From assembly GCF_000525875.1 (NCBI RefSeq), contig NZ_AODF01000026.1:1-64000 (forward strand): 64,000 nt of DNA, given 5' to 3'. The position numbers and the translations under genes are program-made. Shown one piece after another: positions 38,952-47,806 of this stretch. Source of the stretch: Listeria floridensis FSL S10-1187 (lineage in GTDB: Bacteria > Bacillota > Bacilli > Lactobacillales > Listeriaceae). Numbering within the stretch: the stretch's first letter is position 1; the number at the start of each line of letters is the position of its first letter. The notes below the pieces were generated by a model. It saw only the letters and a list, made by a program, of their open reading frames with translations, was not told the origin of the DNA and did no database searches.

Positions 38952-38988
38952 AGAGACAGACTATACGGAAAGAAGGGATAGGGAAACT

Positions 38989-39963
38989 ATGGATAATAAC
39001 TTGATTAAAATTAGAGATGTTTCGGTGAAATATGATGTGACTGCGCGTACTTTGCGTTATTATGAGGATATGGGGCTCCTCGATAGCACTCGGAGCGAGG
39101 ATGTCGCTTACCGAATGTATGATGAAAAAGCTGTGAGACGACTTGAGCAAATTTTGATTTTGCGCAAACTGAATATTAGCATTAAAGATATTAAGCGCAT
39201 TTTTGATGCTTCCGGTTCTGAGGTTGTATTAGATGTGCTCGGGAAAAAAGTCGACAGTATTGATGATGAAGTCGCTCTTTTACATGAACTGAAAGATATT
39301 GTGCTCGATTTCATTCAAGAAATAGAAAAAATGAACTTTGCCGACAATTCCGATATTAAAGAACTGTACGACAAGGCGAAAGACATTGAAACTCAATTTG
39401 TTAGCGTAGACTATATCGGCAAGCCATCCAATGTCAATCGTTTAATCGAAATAACAAGTAAGCTCGATAAGAAAGTACCTGATGTTATGGTAGTCAGAGT
39501 TCCGGAATTTAAAGCCGTGTCGTCCGGTGAGCACTCCTGGGAAGAAATTTTTAAAGAAGGAGGCTATATGTTCCAACTTTGGCAGCATTATAATCTGTTT
39601 AAGACCGTTATTTTTGATTGTTTAGATTTTACACTCGCGAAGGAAGATCGCGGAGAAATGATTTGTGCGGTGAAAGACGAAGTGGTTCAAGCAGATGTTG
39701 CTCCTTTTGAATTGATTGATTTCCCAGGTGGATTGTATGCCATGGCCGTTAGTATTGATGAAGATGATGAAAGTATTGAAAAAGTACATAAAAAAATCCA
39801 TAAGTGGCTTGAAACCACTAATTTTGAACTCGATGATACCCGTAGCTTCATGTTCAATATGCCTTACCTCGACGAAGAAAATCTTCACCAGCAAGATATT
39901 GAGAAGGGACTGGGTTATAGGCAAATGCAGCGGTATGTCCCTATCAAGCTGAAAGAAGACTAA
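38989..39963 (+). CDS. MerR-family regulator with GyrI-like effector-binding domain
   Basis: A 324-aa protein. The winged helix IRDVSVKYDVTARTLRYYEDMGLLDSTR is followed by a coiled coil (residues 85-125), then a two-part GyrI/AraC-E-bind domain (VRVPEFKAVSSGEHSWEEIFKEGG, DFPGGLYAMAVSID, KVHKKIHKWLETTNFE, MQRYVPIKL) of the BmrR type that senses hydrophobic compounds. It has its own MerR promoter with a 19-bp spacer. It sits alone between the inverted CRISPR-leader unit and the array, without an adjacent efflux gene, so its target is unclear. GAAGGGATAGGGAAACT precedes the ATG. Confidence 0.85.
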   Translation: MDNNLIKIRDVSVKYDVTARTLRYYEDMGLLDSTRSEDVAYRMYDEKAVRRLEQILILRKLNISIKDIKRIFDASGSEVVLDVLGKKVDSIDDEVALLHELKDIVLDFIQEIEKMNFADNSDIKELYDKAKDIETQFVSVDYIGKPSNVNRLIEITSKLDKKVPDVMVVRVPEFKAVSSGEHSWEEIFKEGGYMFQLWQHYNLFKTVIFDCLDFTLAKEDRGEMICAVKDEVVQADVAPFELIDFPGGLYAMAVSIDEDDESIEKVHKKIHKWLETTNFELDDTRSFMFNMPYLDEENLHQQDIEKGLGYRQMQRYVPIKLKED

Positions 39964-40044
39964 CAAATTTGTACGTTTTTCAAAACTATGGGGAGAATCG
40001 TTAGAACAAGGCACGAAATATTTTATCCTGGTTGCAAATGGAGA

Positions 40045-40141
40045 AAAATGAACCATCTGATTATTAGAAAAGACAAAATGGGATTTTATGCTAGAATATT
40101 GCTATAGAGCCAAATCTCAATCTAAAGACGTTTATTTTGAG
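40045..40141 (+). promoter_or_regulatory. CRISPR leader and promoter
   Basis: -35 AAGACA (40070-40075), 16-bp spacer, extended -10 TGCTAGAAT (40089-40097 including TGC), then about 40 bp of leader ending TTTATTTTGAG directly before repeat 1. The same elements recur inverted at 38653-38745, which supports them as functional. Orientation agrees with degenerate repeats being at the right-hand end. Confidence 0.7.
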
Positions 40142-40706
40142 GTTTTTGTACTCTTAAAGATTTAGTAGCAGTAAAACAATCCGAGGAAAAAATAAAACAG
40201 GGTAAACGTTTTTGTACTCTTAAAGATTTAGTAGCAGTAAAACAAGCAGGCCGGACATTCAAAGGAACGTTTGGTTTTTGTACTCTTAAAGATTTAGTAG
40301 CAGTAAAACGACTTATTGAACAAGTTGGCAAGCGGTAAGGTTTTTGTACTCTTAAAGATTTAGTAGCAGTAAAACAATTCAATAGTATCATTATCATAGT
40401 AATCAGTTTTTGTACTCTTAAAGATTTAGTAGCAGTAAAACAATTCAATAGTATCATTATCATAGTAATCAGTTTTTGTACTCTTAAAGATTTAGTAGCA
40501 GTAAAACAGAACAACAGAAGAATCAATCAAAAACGGGGTTTTTGTACTCTTAAAGATTTAGTAGCAGTAAAACTTAGTTCGAAAAATAAGACTTTCGAGC
40601 TTAGTTTTTGTACTCTTAAAGATTTAGTTGCAGTAAAACTTCTGAATTAGAAATTATTGATAGATATGAAGTTTTTGTACTCTTAAAGATTTAGTAGCAG
40701 TAAACT
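40142..40706 (+). CRISPR. CRISPR array, 9 repeats of 36 bp, 8 spacers, type II-A-like repeat
   Basis: Repeats begin at 40142, 40208, 40274, 40340, 40406, 40472, 40538, 40604 and 40671. The consensus starts GTTTTTGTACTCTT and ends GTAGCAGTAAAAC. Repeats 1-7 are identical, repeat 8 has one change (TAGTTG), repeat 9 has a degenerate 3' end. Spacers are 30 bp (the last 31); spacers 4 and 5 are identical. By memory the repeat resembles that of Streptococcus thermophilus CRISPR1 (type II-A, Cas9). No cas gene lies in the window, so a Cas9 would have to act in trans or the array is a relic. The open frame crossing the array is not a gene. Confidence 0.97.
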
Positions 40707-40778
40707 CTTTATGATTAAGGCAGATACTTTTCTTAGTTTTTTCAACAAAGTTAACGCTCTTTACTAGGGGTAGTTGTG

Positions 40779-40816
40779 TTTTTGTACTTTTTACGATTTT
40801 AGTAGCAATAAAATCA
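40779..40816 (+). repeat. Degenerate outlying CRISPR repeat
   Basis: A 37-38-bp element starting GTTTTTGTACTTTTTACG and ending TAGCAATAAAATC matches the array repeat with several changes and one insertion. It lies 72 bp past repeat 9, too far for one spacer, so the tail of the array has decayed by deletion or divergence. Confidence 0.75.
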
Positions 40817-40862
40817 GTTTGTCCTTTGGTTCGGTCTAAATGGTTGAATGAATTCCTAGGGC

Positions 40863-40899
40863 AAAAGAGATGGTGGAAATATGCAACCATCTCTTTTTT
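40863..40899 (+). terminator. Terminator at the end of the CRISPR transcript
   Basis: Stem AAAAGAGATGGT / ACCATCTCTTTT with an 11-base loop and a T6 tract on the plus strand, placed to stop transcription from the array. Confidence 0.82.
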
Positions 40900-40913
40900 A
40901 TGTTTATCACGAT

Positions 40914-40950
40914 AAAAAAAACCGCCTCCCCTAGACGGGAAAGCGGTTTT
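40914..40950 (-). terminator. Terminator of the PTS IIB-mupG operon
   Basis: Stem AAAACCGCtttCCCGTC / GACGGGaaaGCGGTTTT equivalents with a T tract on the minus strand, following the MupG-like stop codon. Confidence 0.83.
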
Positions 40951-40970
40951 CGATTGTTTCATTTCAGCTG

Positions 40971-42059
40971 TTATTTCTTCTTCTCTACTAAACGGAAATG
41001 CTGCCAAGGGCGAATTGTTTCAAGTAAATAGCGTTCTTCTGGAACGATACGTGCAACAACGTTTGTATTGCCGGAATTTTCCATTGCTTGAAGTGCTACT
41101 TGCATTTCGCCTTTATAGCGCTCATAGCCGTTGTTATCAATTGTCACATCTCCAAGTTCAAGCGAAACTGTATCATGCGGCGCGAAATCAAATTGTTTGT
41201 AATTAACACGCGTCATCGTCGAACGAACGACATAGGCCGATACGTCACCGCGATTGAAGTGTTTTTGTGTCAAGACGATTTCTTTCTCAACGTCCGTCGT
41301 TCCTTCCAAAAACTCAACGCTTAGTTGAAGTTCGTTGCGGTTTAATTCGCTCAATGCTTTAAGCTCTTCTTCTGATGCAAACATGTTTCCAACGATCACA
41401 TCATCAATTAAGCCCGTATTCCACAAGTCTTTTGCTTGGACTGCGATATCCATGCCGCGGTGTTCTTCAAGTGTTGGAAGGCCGCCGTCAACGACAAACC
41501 ATGGGCCGTATTTACCGTGGTTTGATGACACGAATGCCGCCGTGCGAAGGTTTAAGTCTTTAAACTGCTTGCTTGAACGGAGGAAATGCTCGCGTGATAA
41601 GGCTGTATAGCGCCGCGGATAAAAGTTGTGGCAACCGATGATGTTTGCGCGGTTCGCTTGGTAACTCAAAATATTGTCTACGTAACGTGTGCCGTTACTA
41701 ATGTTTAGCTCAATCATCAAATCCGTATCGTCAAATGACATCGCCGCTTCTTCTGAACCGGAAAAACCAAGATCAAGTCTTAGTCCCGATAAACCGATTT
41801 CTTTAAAACGATCCAGCTCTTTATAGGTAATATTCAAGGATTCAAAAACGGTTGGATCAACATCGGCAATAACTTCAAACCCAAGTTCGTTTGCACGTTT
41901 GCAAATCGTCTCAAGCTTTGCGAATTCTTCTTTGTCGTTCGCAGAAATCAAGCAAGTGAAAATACGGCTGAAACCATATTTTGCTGCCATTTCTACATAT
42001 TGAAGCGACTCTTCAAGAGCCACATGTTGCGGAAAAACCGAAATTCCTAATTTTCTCAT
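40971..42059 (-). CDS. MupG/DUF871 family protein (6-phospho-N-acetylmuramidase-like)
   Basis: A 362-aa TIM-barrel plus cyclophilin-like protein: LGISVFPQHVALEESLQYVEMAAKYGFSRIFTC at the N-terminus, ADVDPTVFESL, GLRLDLGFSG, IIGCHNFYPRRYTALS in the barrel, and a C-terminal domain with GDVSAYVVRSTMTR. Characterised family members (MupG of Bacillus and Staphylococcus) hydrolyse MurNAc-6-phosphate-GlcNAc during cell-wall recycling. It is co-directional with the PTS IIB gene and under the same sigma54-type promoter, so it should act on a phosphorylated disaccharide imported by that PTS. The exact substrate is inferred. Confidence 0.82.
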   Translation of the reverse strand: MRKLGISVFPQHVALEESLQYVEMAAKYGFSRIFTCLISANDKEEFAKLETICKRANELGFEVIADVDPTVFESLNITYKELDRFKEIGLSGLRLDLGFSGSEEAAMSFDDTDLMIELNISNGTRYVDNILSYQANRANIIGCHNFYPRRYTALSREHFLRSSKQFKDLNLRTAAFVSSNHGKYGPWFVVDGGLPTLEEHRGMDIAVQAKDLWNTGLIDDVIVGNMFASEEELKALSELNRNELQLSVEFLEGTTDVEKEIVLTQKHFNRGDVSAYVVRSTMTRVNYKQFDFAPHDTVSLELGDVTIDNNGYERYKGEMQVALQAMENSGNTNVVARIVPEERYLLETIRPWQHFRLVEKKK

Positions 42060-42122
42060 CTTCTAAAATCCTCTCTTTCTTGTAATCCGATTTATTTCAA
42101 ACGCTTTCAGTTTCTATCAGCC

Positions 42123-42431
42123 CTATTCTTCCATCATCGTATAGGCTTGATTTAACACATTTTTACCATCCATCGTGCCGTAATCAATCGCATCGATAAT
42201 TTCAATCGGAATCGAGCGCGCCCCGAATTTGCGTTTGAGGCTTGTAGCTAAAAAGCGAACCTGCGGAGCAAGTAATACCACATCAACTTCTGATGCATGT
42301 TTTGAAACATCCGCTTCAGCAACGGCGATTACTTCTGCATCAAGTGCATTCGTTGCAATTTCTTCCTGCATCTTCTTTACTAATAAACTCGATGACATGC
42401 CTGCAGAACAAATTAACATAATTTTTTTCAC
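42123..42431 (-). CDS. PTS lactose/cellobiose-type EIIB component
   Basis: A 102-aa EIIB with the phospho-Cys loop near the N-terminus (IMLICSAGMSSSLLVKKM, Cys8) and the fold segments EVDVVLLAPQVRFL and GARSIPIEIIDAIDYGTMDG. It passes phosphate to a sugar via a EIIC that is not in this window; IIA and IIC must be supplied from elsewhere. GTG start with TTGGAGGTAG upstream, about 40 bp downstream of a sigma54 promoter. Confidence 0.88.
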   Translation of the reverse strand: MKKIMLICSAGMSSSLLVKKMQEEIATNALDAEVIAVAEADVSKHASEVDVVLLAPQVRFLATSLKRKFGARSIPIEIIDAIDYGTMDGKNVLNQAYTMMEE

Positions 42432-42479
42432 GCTTTTCTACCTCCAACAGCTTTTTTTTGCTGTCTTATTCTTCTTAAG

Positions 42480-42497
42480 ATGCAAGTTTTATGCCAA
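42480..42497 (-). promoter_or_regulatory. Sigma54 (-24/-12) promoter of the PTS operon
   Basis: Minus strand TTGGCATAAAACTTGCAT has the invariant GG and GC exactly ten bases apart and matches TGGCAY-N5-TTGCW. The EIIB start lies about 50 bp downstream and the sigma54-dependent activator gene is adjacent upstream, making the assignment consistent. Confidence 0.88.
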
Positions 42498-42553
42498 TCA
42501 AAATCGGACTAGACAGCATGATCGGCGCATTTAATCTTACACAAGCGCTTGCC

Positions 42554-42582
42554 GCCAAGTGTGTATCAGATACACACTTGGC
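42554..42582. promoter_or_regulatory. 29-bp perfect palindrome, likely upstream activator site
   Basis: GCCAAGTGTGTATC and its exact complement are separated by a single A. It is centred about 80 bp upstream of the -12 element, the usual distance for an enhancer-like site of a sigma54 activator, and just after the activator gene stop. The A or T runs lie on the wrong side for a terminator. Confidence 0.7.
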
Positions 42583-42590
42583 AAAAACGC

Positions 42591-45278
42591 CTATTCGCCG
42601 CTTCCCGCTCCAACACGGTTCGCTAGCATCATTTGTGTTAAATAAGCAATTTCAGATTGCGGAATCGTTATTTGATACTCGCGTTCAACGTTCTCCATCA
42701 TTTGTTGCGTCACTTGCATCTCGACCATGTGCTGTTTCACAAATTCATTTAAATCCGGAAACTCCCGGTCAACGGCGCCAAGCTGCACGCGTTCGATCAG
42801 GAAGGCTAGATGAAGTATCATACCGATATCGACACCCGGCTCTAAGATTAAATTAAGCTGGATTTGCAGTTCTGAGATCAGCTTCCGCAAAAAGTAAACC
42901 AGTTCTTCAACGGAATCTACGGCTGTTAAGTTTCCGGAAAGTGAAGCAATCAGTTTTTCATAAGGGACTTCATCGCTAATAATTCGTTTCGCAATGTCAA
43001 GCCCACCATCGGAAAAGACTTCAAGCGCGCTGAAGAAAGGAATATTTTGATACTCGAATTCCACGGAACCCATAATCGCCAAAATGTTGTATTCTTCCAT
43101 CAGCTGGTCAATCCGTTCACGGAAAGCGTCTTTATGCAAAAATTGCAGTAAAATAATTTCAACTTTGCTTTCATCAATGATCGGCGCAATTCGCATCCGC
43201 AACTGTTCTGCCACGCCTTCGCCGGTAAAGCACGTCAAGATCACAGCATTTTTCGCCGGTTTCGTCCGTAGCACATGCGCTTTGTATTTATTCTCAAACA
43301 GCTGTTGGCAGCTTTGATAAATGTCTTCAAGACCGCGGCCGAGCGACGCTTTTCGGATCGCTTCAAGCACAACCGGTGTACTCGTCATCGTCACAGTTTT
43401 TGTGCGAATTCCCAGTTCTTCGGTGAGCATATTGCCGAAAGAGGTGAGCGAACCCATATCCGACAATATCAACACGCCTTTTTGCGGATTCAGTTTCAGC
43501 ACGCGATTTTTCACTTTTTCATACATCGTTTTAACATCCATCGTAAGTGGCATATCAATCGCCGTTCCGCTTTCGATGCTGAGCAGTTCCTGCACCGTTT
43601 CGACCATGCTTGATGCGGTACTTCTGCCGTGCATCAAAACGAGTACTTCTACTTGCGATTCGCTGACGAACATTGAATCAACTACTTCTGCGGTTAAGAA
43701 CATCGTGAGAAAACCGATTTCATCAAACGGAATTTCGATGTTCAGCGCTTGTTCGATCGTCGTCGAAAGTTCAATCGCAACTTGGAACTCTTTAGGATAT
43801 TTTTTACGGACATTGTTCAGATCTGGATGGACGATATGCTTTTGCTCACGGATTCGCTCGATCGTACTTTGCAGATGAAGCGAAAATGCGAACTTCATTT
43901 TATCATTATAGCTTCTTGAAAGCCGTTTTTCTGCGATGTCATAAACTTCTTCCGTCAGCTCCCAAACCTCGGGATCAATGATTTCTTTAGCCGTTTGCTG
44001 CGTCGGAAGTTGCACCATGTAGTCGTGAAAATACTGGTCAACGTCCACGTAAAGCTCAGCCTCGAGTTCACTTTGGTCTTTTCCTTCTTTTAGTAGCTCT
44101 TCAGCCTTATCTTGGATCGCTTGATAGACATCGTTCAACTCGACGTGCAAATCTTGGCTTGCTTCACTCGCATCAGCAAATTTAAAGATCGTCTTATTAA
44201 TGTCGATTAAGCGGTTCAGTTTTTCCGGTTCGTCTTTCATGTGAAGCAAACCTTTTTGAACATGAATCGGTAAATCGTCTTGTTCAATTAAAATATAATT
44301 GGCGGCCTTTGTTTTATAATGCAGGAAAGCCTTCGCACAAGCTAGTTTCAAATCCCGCTGTAGCTGACCAACGTTGGCACTTGCATGATACAGCAAAAAG
44401 GCAATCAAAGCTTGACGATGCACACGAATTGGTTGATTTAACCGCCGCGCTTCTTGCTTTAAAAAGAATTCTACCATTTGGTAACGTTCCTCAAGATTAC
44501 GTTCTGAAAGCTGAGGCAGCGTAATCGTCATCGGAATTCGTCGCGTAAATGTTTCAAGCAAGAAGTTATCTGGTGATTCAGTTGTTGCTCCAATGATTTC
44601 AACTTGTGCCCGGTGCACCTTGGCACTTTCGCCAAGTGGGCGATATTCCCCTTTATCAATAAAGGTAAACAGCATTTCTTGTCCTTCAGGCGGCAAGCGG
44701 TGAATTTCATCAAGGAATAGAATCCCTCCGTCTGCTTGTGCAAGCAGACCTTCACGTGTTTCTTCCGCCCCCGTATAAGCACCTTTTACAACCCCAAAAA
44801 TATGCCCGAACAACAGCTGCGGGTTTTGTGCGTAATCGGCACAGTTAAACGAAATAAACGGAGCTTCACTTGGGATCATCGCCGATTCCTTCGCAAATTG
44901 ATACATACATTCTGCAAAAAGCGATTTCCCTGTCCCCGTTTTTCCGAGAATTAATGTGTGTAAGCCATTTGGCGGATATAAAATCGCCGCTTTAGCTTGC
45001 TGGATACTGACTTTCAAACTTTGCTCAGAACCGATCAAGCGATCAAATGCAGTTCCCTCTGTCTGCTCGTTCTGAATCCCTTCCGCCGCTTGCTGTTTTG
45101 CTTCGTAGTAAACCGGCTTCCCGGAAAGTTTGTCAATCTTTTGTTCTTTAAATAAATCGTTCAAATAACGGCTGGCATTTGCTCGGTCCATCCCGAGTTT
45201 GCTTGCTACGTCAATCGCGGTAACCTTTTGATTCAGCTCATTTAAAAGCTGTAGCACTTCATCTTTTCTACTCGCCAT
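42591..45278 (-). CDS. LevR-type sigma54-dependent transcriptional activator with PTS regulation domains
   Basis: About 895 aa from the [15 protein letters not shown], which has AAAGGAG upstream; the 83-codon open extension before it is unrelated. Order: winged helix (residues 1-60), AAA+ sigma54-activation domain with Walker [13 protein letters not shown], the sigma54-contact loop GAYTGAEE and [13 protein letters not shown], a PRD near 450-570 ([19 protein letters not shown]), an EIIA-Man-like domain with [16 protein letters not shown], an EIIB-like part and a truncated C-terminal PRD. Phosphorylation by HPr and the EIIB tunes such activators. It controls the adjacent sigma54 promoter. Confidence 0.9.
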   Translation of the reverse strand: MASRKDEVLQLLNELNQKVTAIDVASKLGMDRANASRYLNDLFKEQKIDKLSGKPVYYEAKQQAAEGIQNEQTEGTAFDRLIGSEQSLKVSIQQAKAAILYPPNGLHTLILGKTGTGKSLFAECMYQFAKESAMIPSEAPFISFNCADYAQNPQLLFGHIFGVVKGAYTGAEETREGLLAQADGGILFLDEIHRLPPEGQEMLFTFIDKGEYRPLGESAKVHRAQVEIIGATTESPDNFLLETFTRRIPMTITLPQLSERNLEERYQMVEFFLKQEARRLNQPIRVHRQALIAFLLYHASANVGQLQRDLKLACAKAFLHYKTKAANYILIEQDDLPIHVQKGLLHMKDEPEKLNRLIDINKTIFKFADASEASQDLHVELNDVYQAIQDKAEELLKEGKDQSELEAELYVDVDQYFHDYMVQLPTQQTAKEIIDPEVWELTEEVYDIAEKRLSRSYNDKMKFAFSLHLQSTIERIREQKHIVHPDLNNVRKKYPKEFQVAIELSTTIEQALNIEIPFDEIGFLTMFLTAEVVDSMFVSESQVEVLVLMHGRSTASSMVETVQELLSIESGTAIDMPLTMDVKTMYEKVKNRVLKLNPQKGVLILSDMGSLTSFGNMLTEELGIRTKTVTMTSTPVVLEAIRKASLGRGLEDIYQSCQQLFENKYKAHVLRTKPAKNAVILTCFTGEGVAEQLRMRIAPIIDESKVEIILLQFLHKDAFRERIDQLMEEYNILAIMGSVEFEYQNIPFFSALEVFSDGGLDIAKRIISDEVPYEKLIASLSGNLTAVDSVEELVYFLRKLISELQIQLNLILEPGVDIGMILHLAFLIERVQLGAVDREFPDLNEFVKQHMVEMQVTQQMMENVEREYQITIPQSEIAYLTQMMLANRVGAGSGE

Positions 45279-45353
45279 ACCACTCGCTCCTTTAAACTCT
45301 CTGCCCCTATTATACACTTTTACACACATAACAAGCAATAGGGTATTTTCAAC

Positions 45354-45384
45354 AAAAAAACCGCTGAATTCAGCGGTTTTTCTT
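45354..45384 (-). terminator. Terminator of the DEAD-box helicase gene
   Basis: Perfect self-complementary AAAAACCGCTG / CAGCGGTTTTT around AATT. It overlaps the helicase stop and has a T7 tract on the minus strand. Confidence 0.85.
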
Positions 45385-46585
45385 CTTAGAACTGGACTTC
45401 GAAACTGGTTTCGCTTGTCCCTTTTTTTGATTGGATTTCTTTTCTGCCATTCCACGCTTCGATTTGTTTTCCTCAGGCAGCGCAAGCCTTCCTTGGAAAA
45501 ATCGAACAAGCTGACCATCTTTCCCAAGCGCTCGCAAGAATTGCTTCAAGGTACGGATTTCACGCTGATTGACAAACGAAATGACAATCCCGCGTTTCCC
45601 CATTCGGCCGGTTCTTCCCGAGCGATGTGTGTATTCTTGTTCGTTTTTTGGCAGATCATATTGAATCACGTAAGGCAAATCGGGAATATCGAGTCCCCGT
45701 GCCGCAATGTCTGTTACAACGAGATAAGTCAGCTTTTCGTCTTTAAAGTCACGCAGCATTTTTTTGACGCGTATCTTTGCGGATATCACTATGAATTCCA
45801 GCCGCCTTGACCCCATCATATGCGAGCTTATCGAGCAAAATATCCATCCGCGGCTTATCCCTTACAAAGACGAGCGCCCGCATTTCATCAATTTGACTTA
45901 ACCGCCGAATCAGCGTGGCTTTATCGCGATTTTCGACATCCATATAAAGATGCTCGATATTTTCCGTGGCACGATGTTCCGGCTTCACTTCCATCTCAAG
46001 CGGCGTTCTTTCAAACTGCCCGAAAAAGGCTTGCGGCTCCGCTGGGCGCGTCGCCGAAACAAGTACGAGCTCCACATCGCGCTGTGCCCTCCCAACAATT
46101 TCAATCGTTTTTTTGCTATTTTCCGGAAGCAAGAGCTGATCCGCTTCATCAAGCGTAATCACTTTTAGTTCATGCATCTTAATTTTCTTTTGCTCGATCA
46201 GTTCAAAGACCCGCCCGGGCGAACCGACAATGATTTGCGGTTTTTTCTTAAGCCGTTCAATTTGCCGTTTCACATTCGCCCCGCCGATAATCGCAGCAAC
46301 CGAAATACCGCTGTTTGAGACCCAAGAGCGAATCGCATCAGCAATCTGCATTACAAGTTCGTGGCTTGGTGCTAAAACAAGCCATTGCAACGCCGGTTTT
46401 GCCTCGATTTTCTCAAGCAGTGGAAGCGTATAAGCAACCGTTTTTCCCGTTCCAGTTGGTGAGATCGCGAGGACATCTGCACCGTTTACAAGCGGTTCGT
46501 AAAGCGCCGTTTGAATTTCAGTCGGCTCCGCATAGCCGTGTTCTAAAAACGCTTCCTGCCAGCGTTCCATTAATTGATTGTTCAT
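45370..46585 (-). CDS. DEAD-box ATP-dependent RNA helicase (YfmL-like), frame broken at A7
   Basis: About 404 aa after repair. First frame: Q-motif region [15 protein letters not shown], Walker [40 protein letters not shown] and SATRP. Second frame: [24 protein letters not shown] and [13 protein letters not shown]. The break is the T7 run 45759-45765 (A7 on the coding strand): with one base fewer, [20 protein letters not shown] is continuous. The C-terminal tail is Lys/Ser-rich. Such helicases help ribosome assembly and cold growth. Monocistronic with its own terminator. Confidence 0.87.
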
Positions 46586-46625
46586 GCTTTTCTCCTCATT
46601 CTTTTTTCACATCATACCATAAAAA

Positions 46626-46660
46626 ACGAGCCGCATCACCCTTTTAAAGGAAATGCGGCT
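46626..46660 (-). terminator. Terminator of the Gfo/Idh/MocA gene
   Basis: Stem GAGCCGCAT / ATGCGGCTC with inner CCTTTTAAAGG, followed on the minus strand by GTTTTTTA. Confidence 0.87.
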
Positions 46661-46670
46661 CAGAAAAATC

Positions 46671-47661
46671 TTATTTCTCCGAATCAAAGTAAATGCCATT
46701 TTGATGACGCAATTCATTCGAAAGACGCAGCACTTTAATGCCAAGCTCAGCAAGTTCTGTATAACCATCCGTATCGTTTGACGCGATGATTTCCGCAAAG
46801 CGAGCTGCTTCAAACTGCATATCATTCGAAATGATCGGTTCGGCAAGTTCAATTTTCTCCTCGCCGTGATTGCCACGAAATGTCAAATTCTCAATCGACG
46901 TAAGCGGATCAATGACGAGCGTCCCTTTCTCCCCATAAATTTCACTTTCTAGGAAGGAAGAAGAGGTTTTCCCTTGAATAATCGTCACATTAAAATCGCC
47001 GTATTCCAGAATAATCGTGCCCATCGCATCAACACCAGTGCGCATTTTCGTTGCAAAATAATGTGCAGCATCCGGAACGCCGAATAGAGAAACCGCTGAA
47101 TAAAGCGGATAAACACCAAGATCGACAATCGAACCGCCAGAAAAGTGAAGCGAAAAAAATATTCGGTTCCTCTCCAGAAAGTACGCTGTCATAGCGCGAT
47201 GAATACTTCATATAAGCAAGCGTTGCTCCGTGTAATTTTCCAACACGTCCCACATTTTCCTTCAATATTTTGAAGTTTGGTTCTTGAATATGCCGCGCAG
47301 CTTCAAATAAGAAAACACCGTGTTCGCGAGCCGTCCGATGCGCCGTTTCCAGTTCACCGACCGTTGAAAAAATCGGTTTCTCAACAATTACATGTTTTTC
47401 AGCCTTTAAAAACGTCATCGCATGTTCAAAGTGCATACCGTTTGGCGATGCAATATAAACCGCATCAAGCGCGTCACTTTCCGCCATTTCCTTGACATCC
47501 GTAAAAAGCATCTGCGTACTGCCATATTTTTCGGCAAAGTCTGCTGCTTTTTCTTCCGTTCGCGAGTAAACTGCCGTAAGCTCCCATTCTCCTGAATTCA
47601 GTGCACCTTCAATAAATGCGTCCGTAATCCAGTTCGTGCCCATTATCCCAAGTTTCAGCAT
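46671..47661 (-). CDS. Gfo/Idh/MocA family NAD(P)-dependent oxidoreductase, frame broken at T7
   Basis: About 330 aa after repair. The N-terminal Rossmann half has KLGIMGTNWITDAFIEGAL, DAVYIASPNGMHFEHA and the catalytic-Lys motif KHVIVEKPIF; the C-terminal half, in another frame, has SGGSIVDLGVYPLYSAVSLFG (the conserved GG-D-G-Y segment with catalytic His/Asp replaced as usual in this subfamily) and TYDF-type IILEYGDFNVTII. Frames join at the A7 run 47153-47159; one base less gives NIFSLHFSGGSI. The substrate is unknown. Monocistronic. Confidence 0.85.
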
Positions 47662-47806
47662 ATTTCACGCCTCCAATCCTAATTTCCATTCCCTAGTATA
47701 GCGTAAAACAGTAAAATTTTCTTCTTTTTGGGCTCGGCAAAAAGCGAAGCCAAGCAAGATTTACTCCCACTTAAAGCTCCGCTTACAAATTTATTTCACT
47801 TTCTTA

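Noticed and set aside
40122-40526. Open frame across the CRISPR array encoding a repetitive FTATKSLRVQK protein
   Set aside because: The periodicity is exactly that of repeat plus spacer (66 bp), there is no ribosome site, and spacers show no coding constraint.
40700-40816. tracrRNA encoded on the minus strand from the outlying degenerate repeat
   Set aside because: The sequence after the would-be anti-repeat shows no nexus or terminator hairpins of the type II-A pattern.
42554-42582. 29-bp palindrome as rho-independent terminator of the levR-type gene
   Set aside because: A one-base centre is typical of a DNA operator, and no T tract follows on either strand in the required position; distance to the sigma54 promoter fits an activator site.
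45279-45527. N-terminal extension of the LevR-type activator
   Set aside because: The extra 83 codons do not resemble the family and a strong AAAGGAG site precedes the ATG at 45278.
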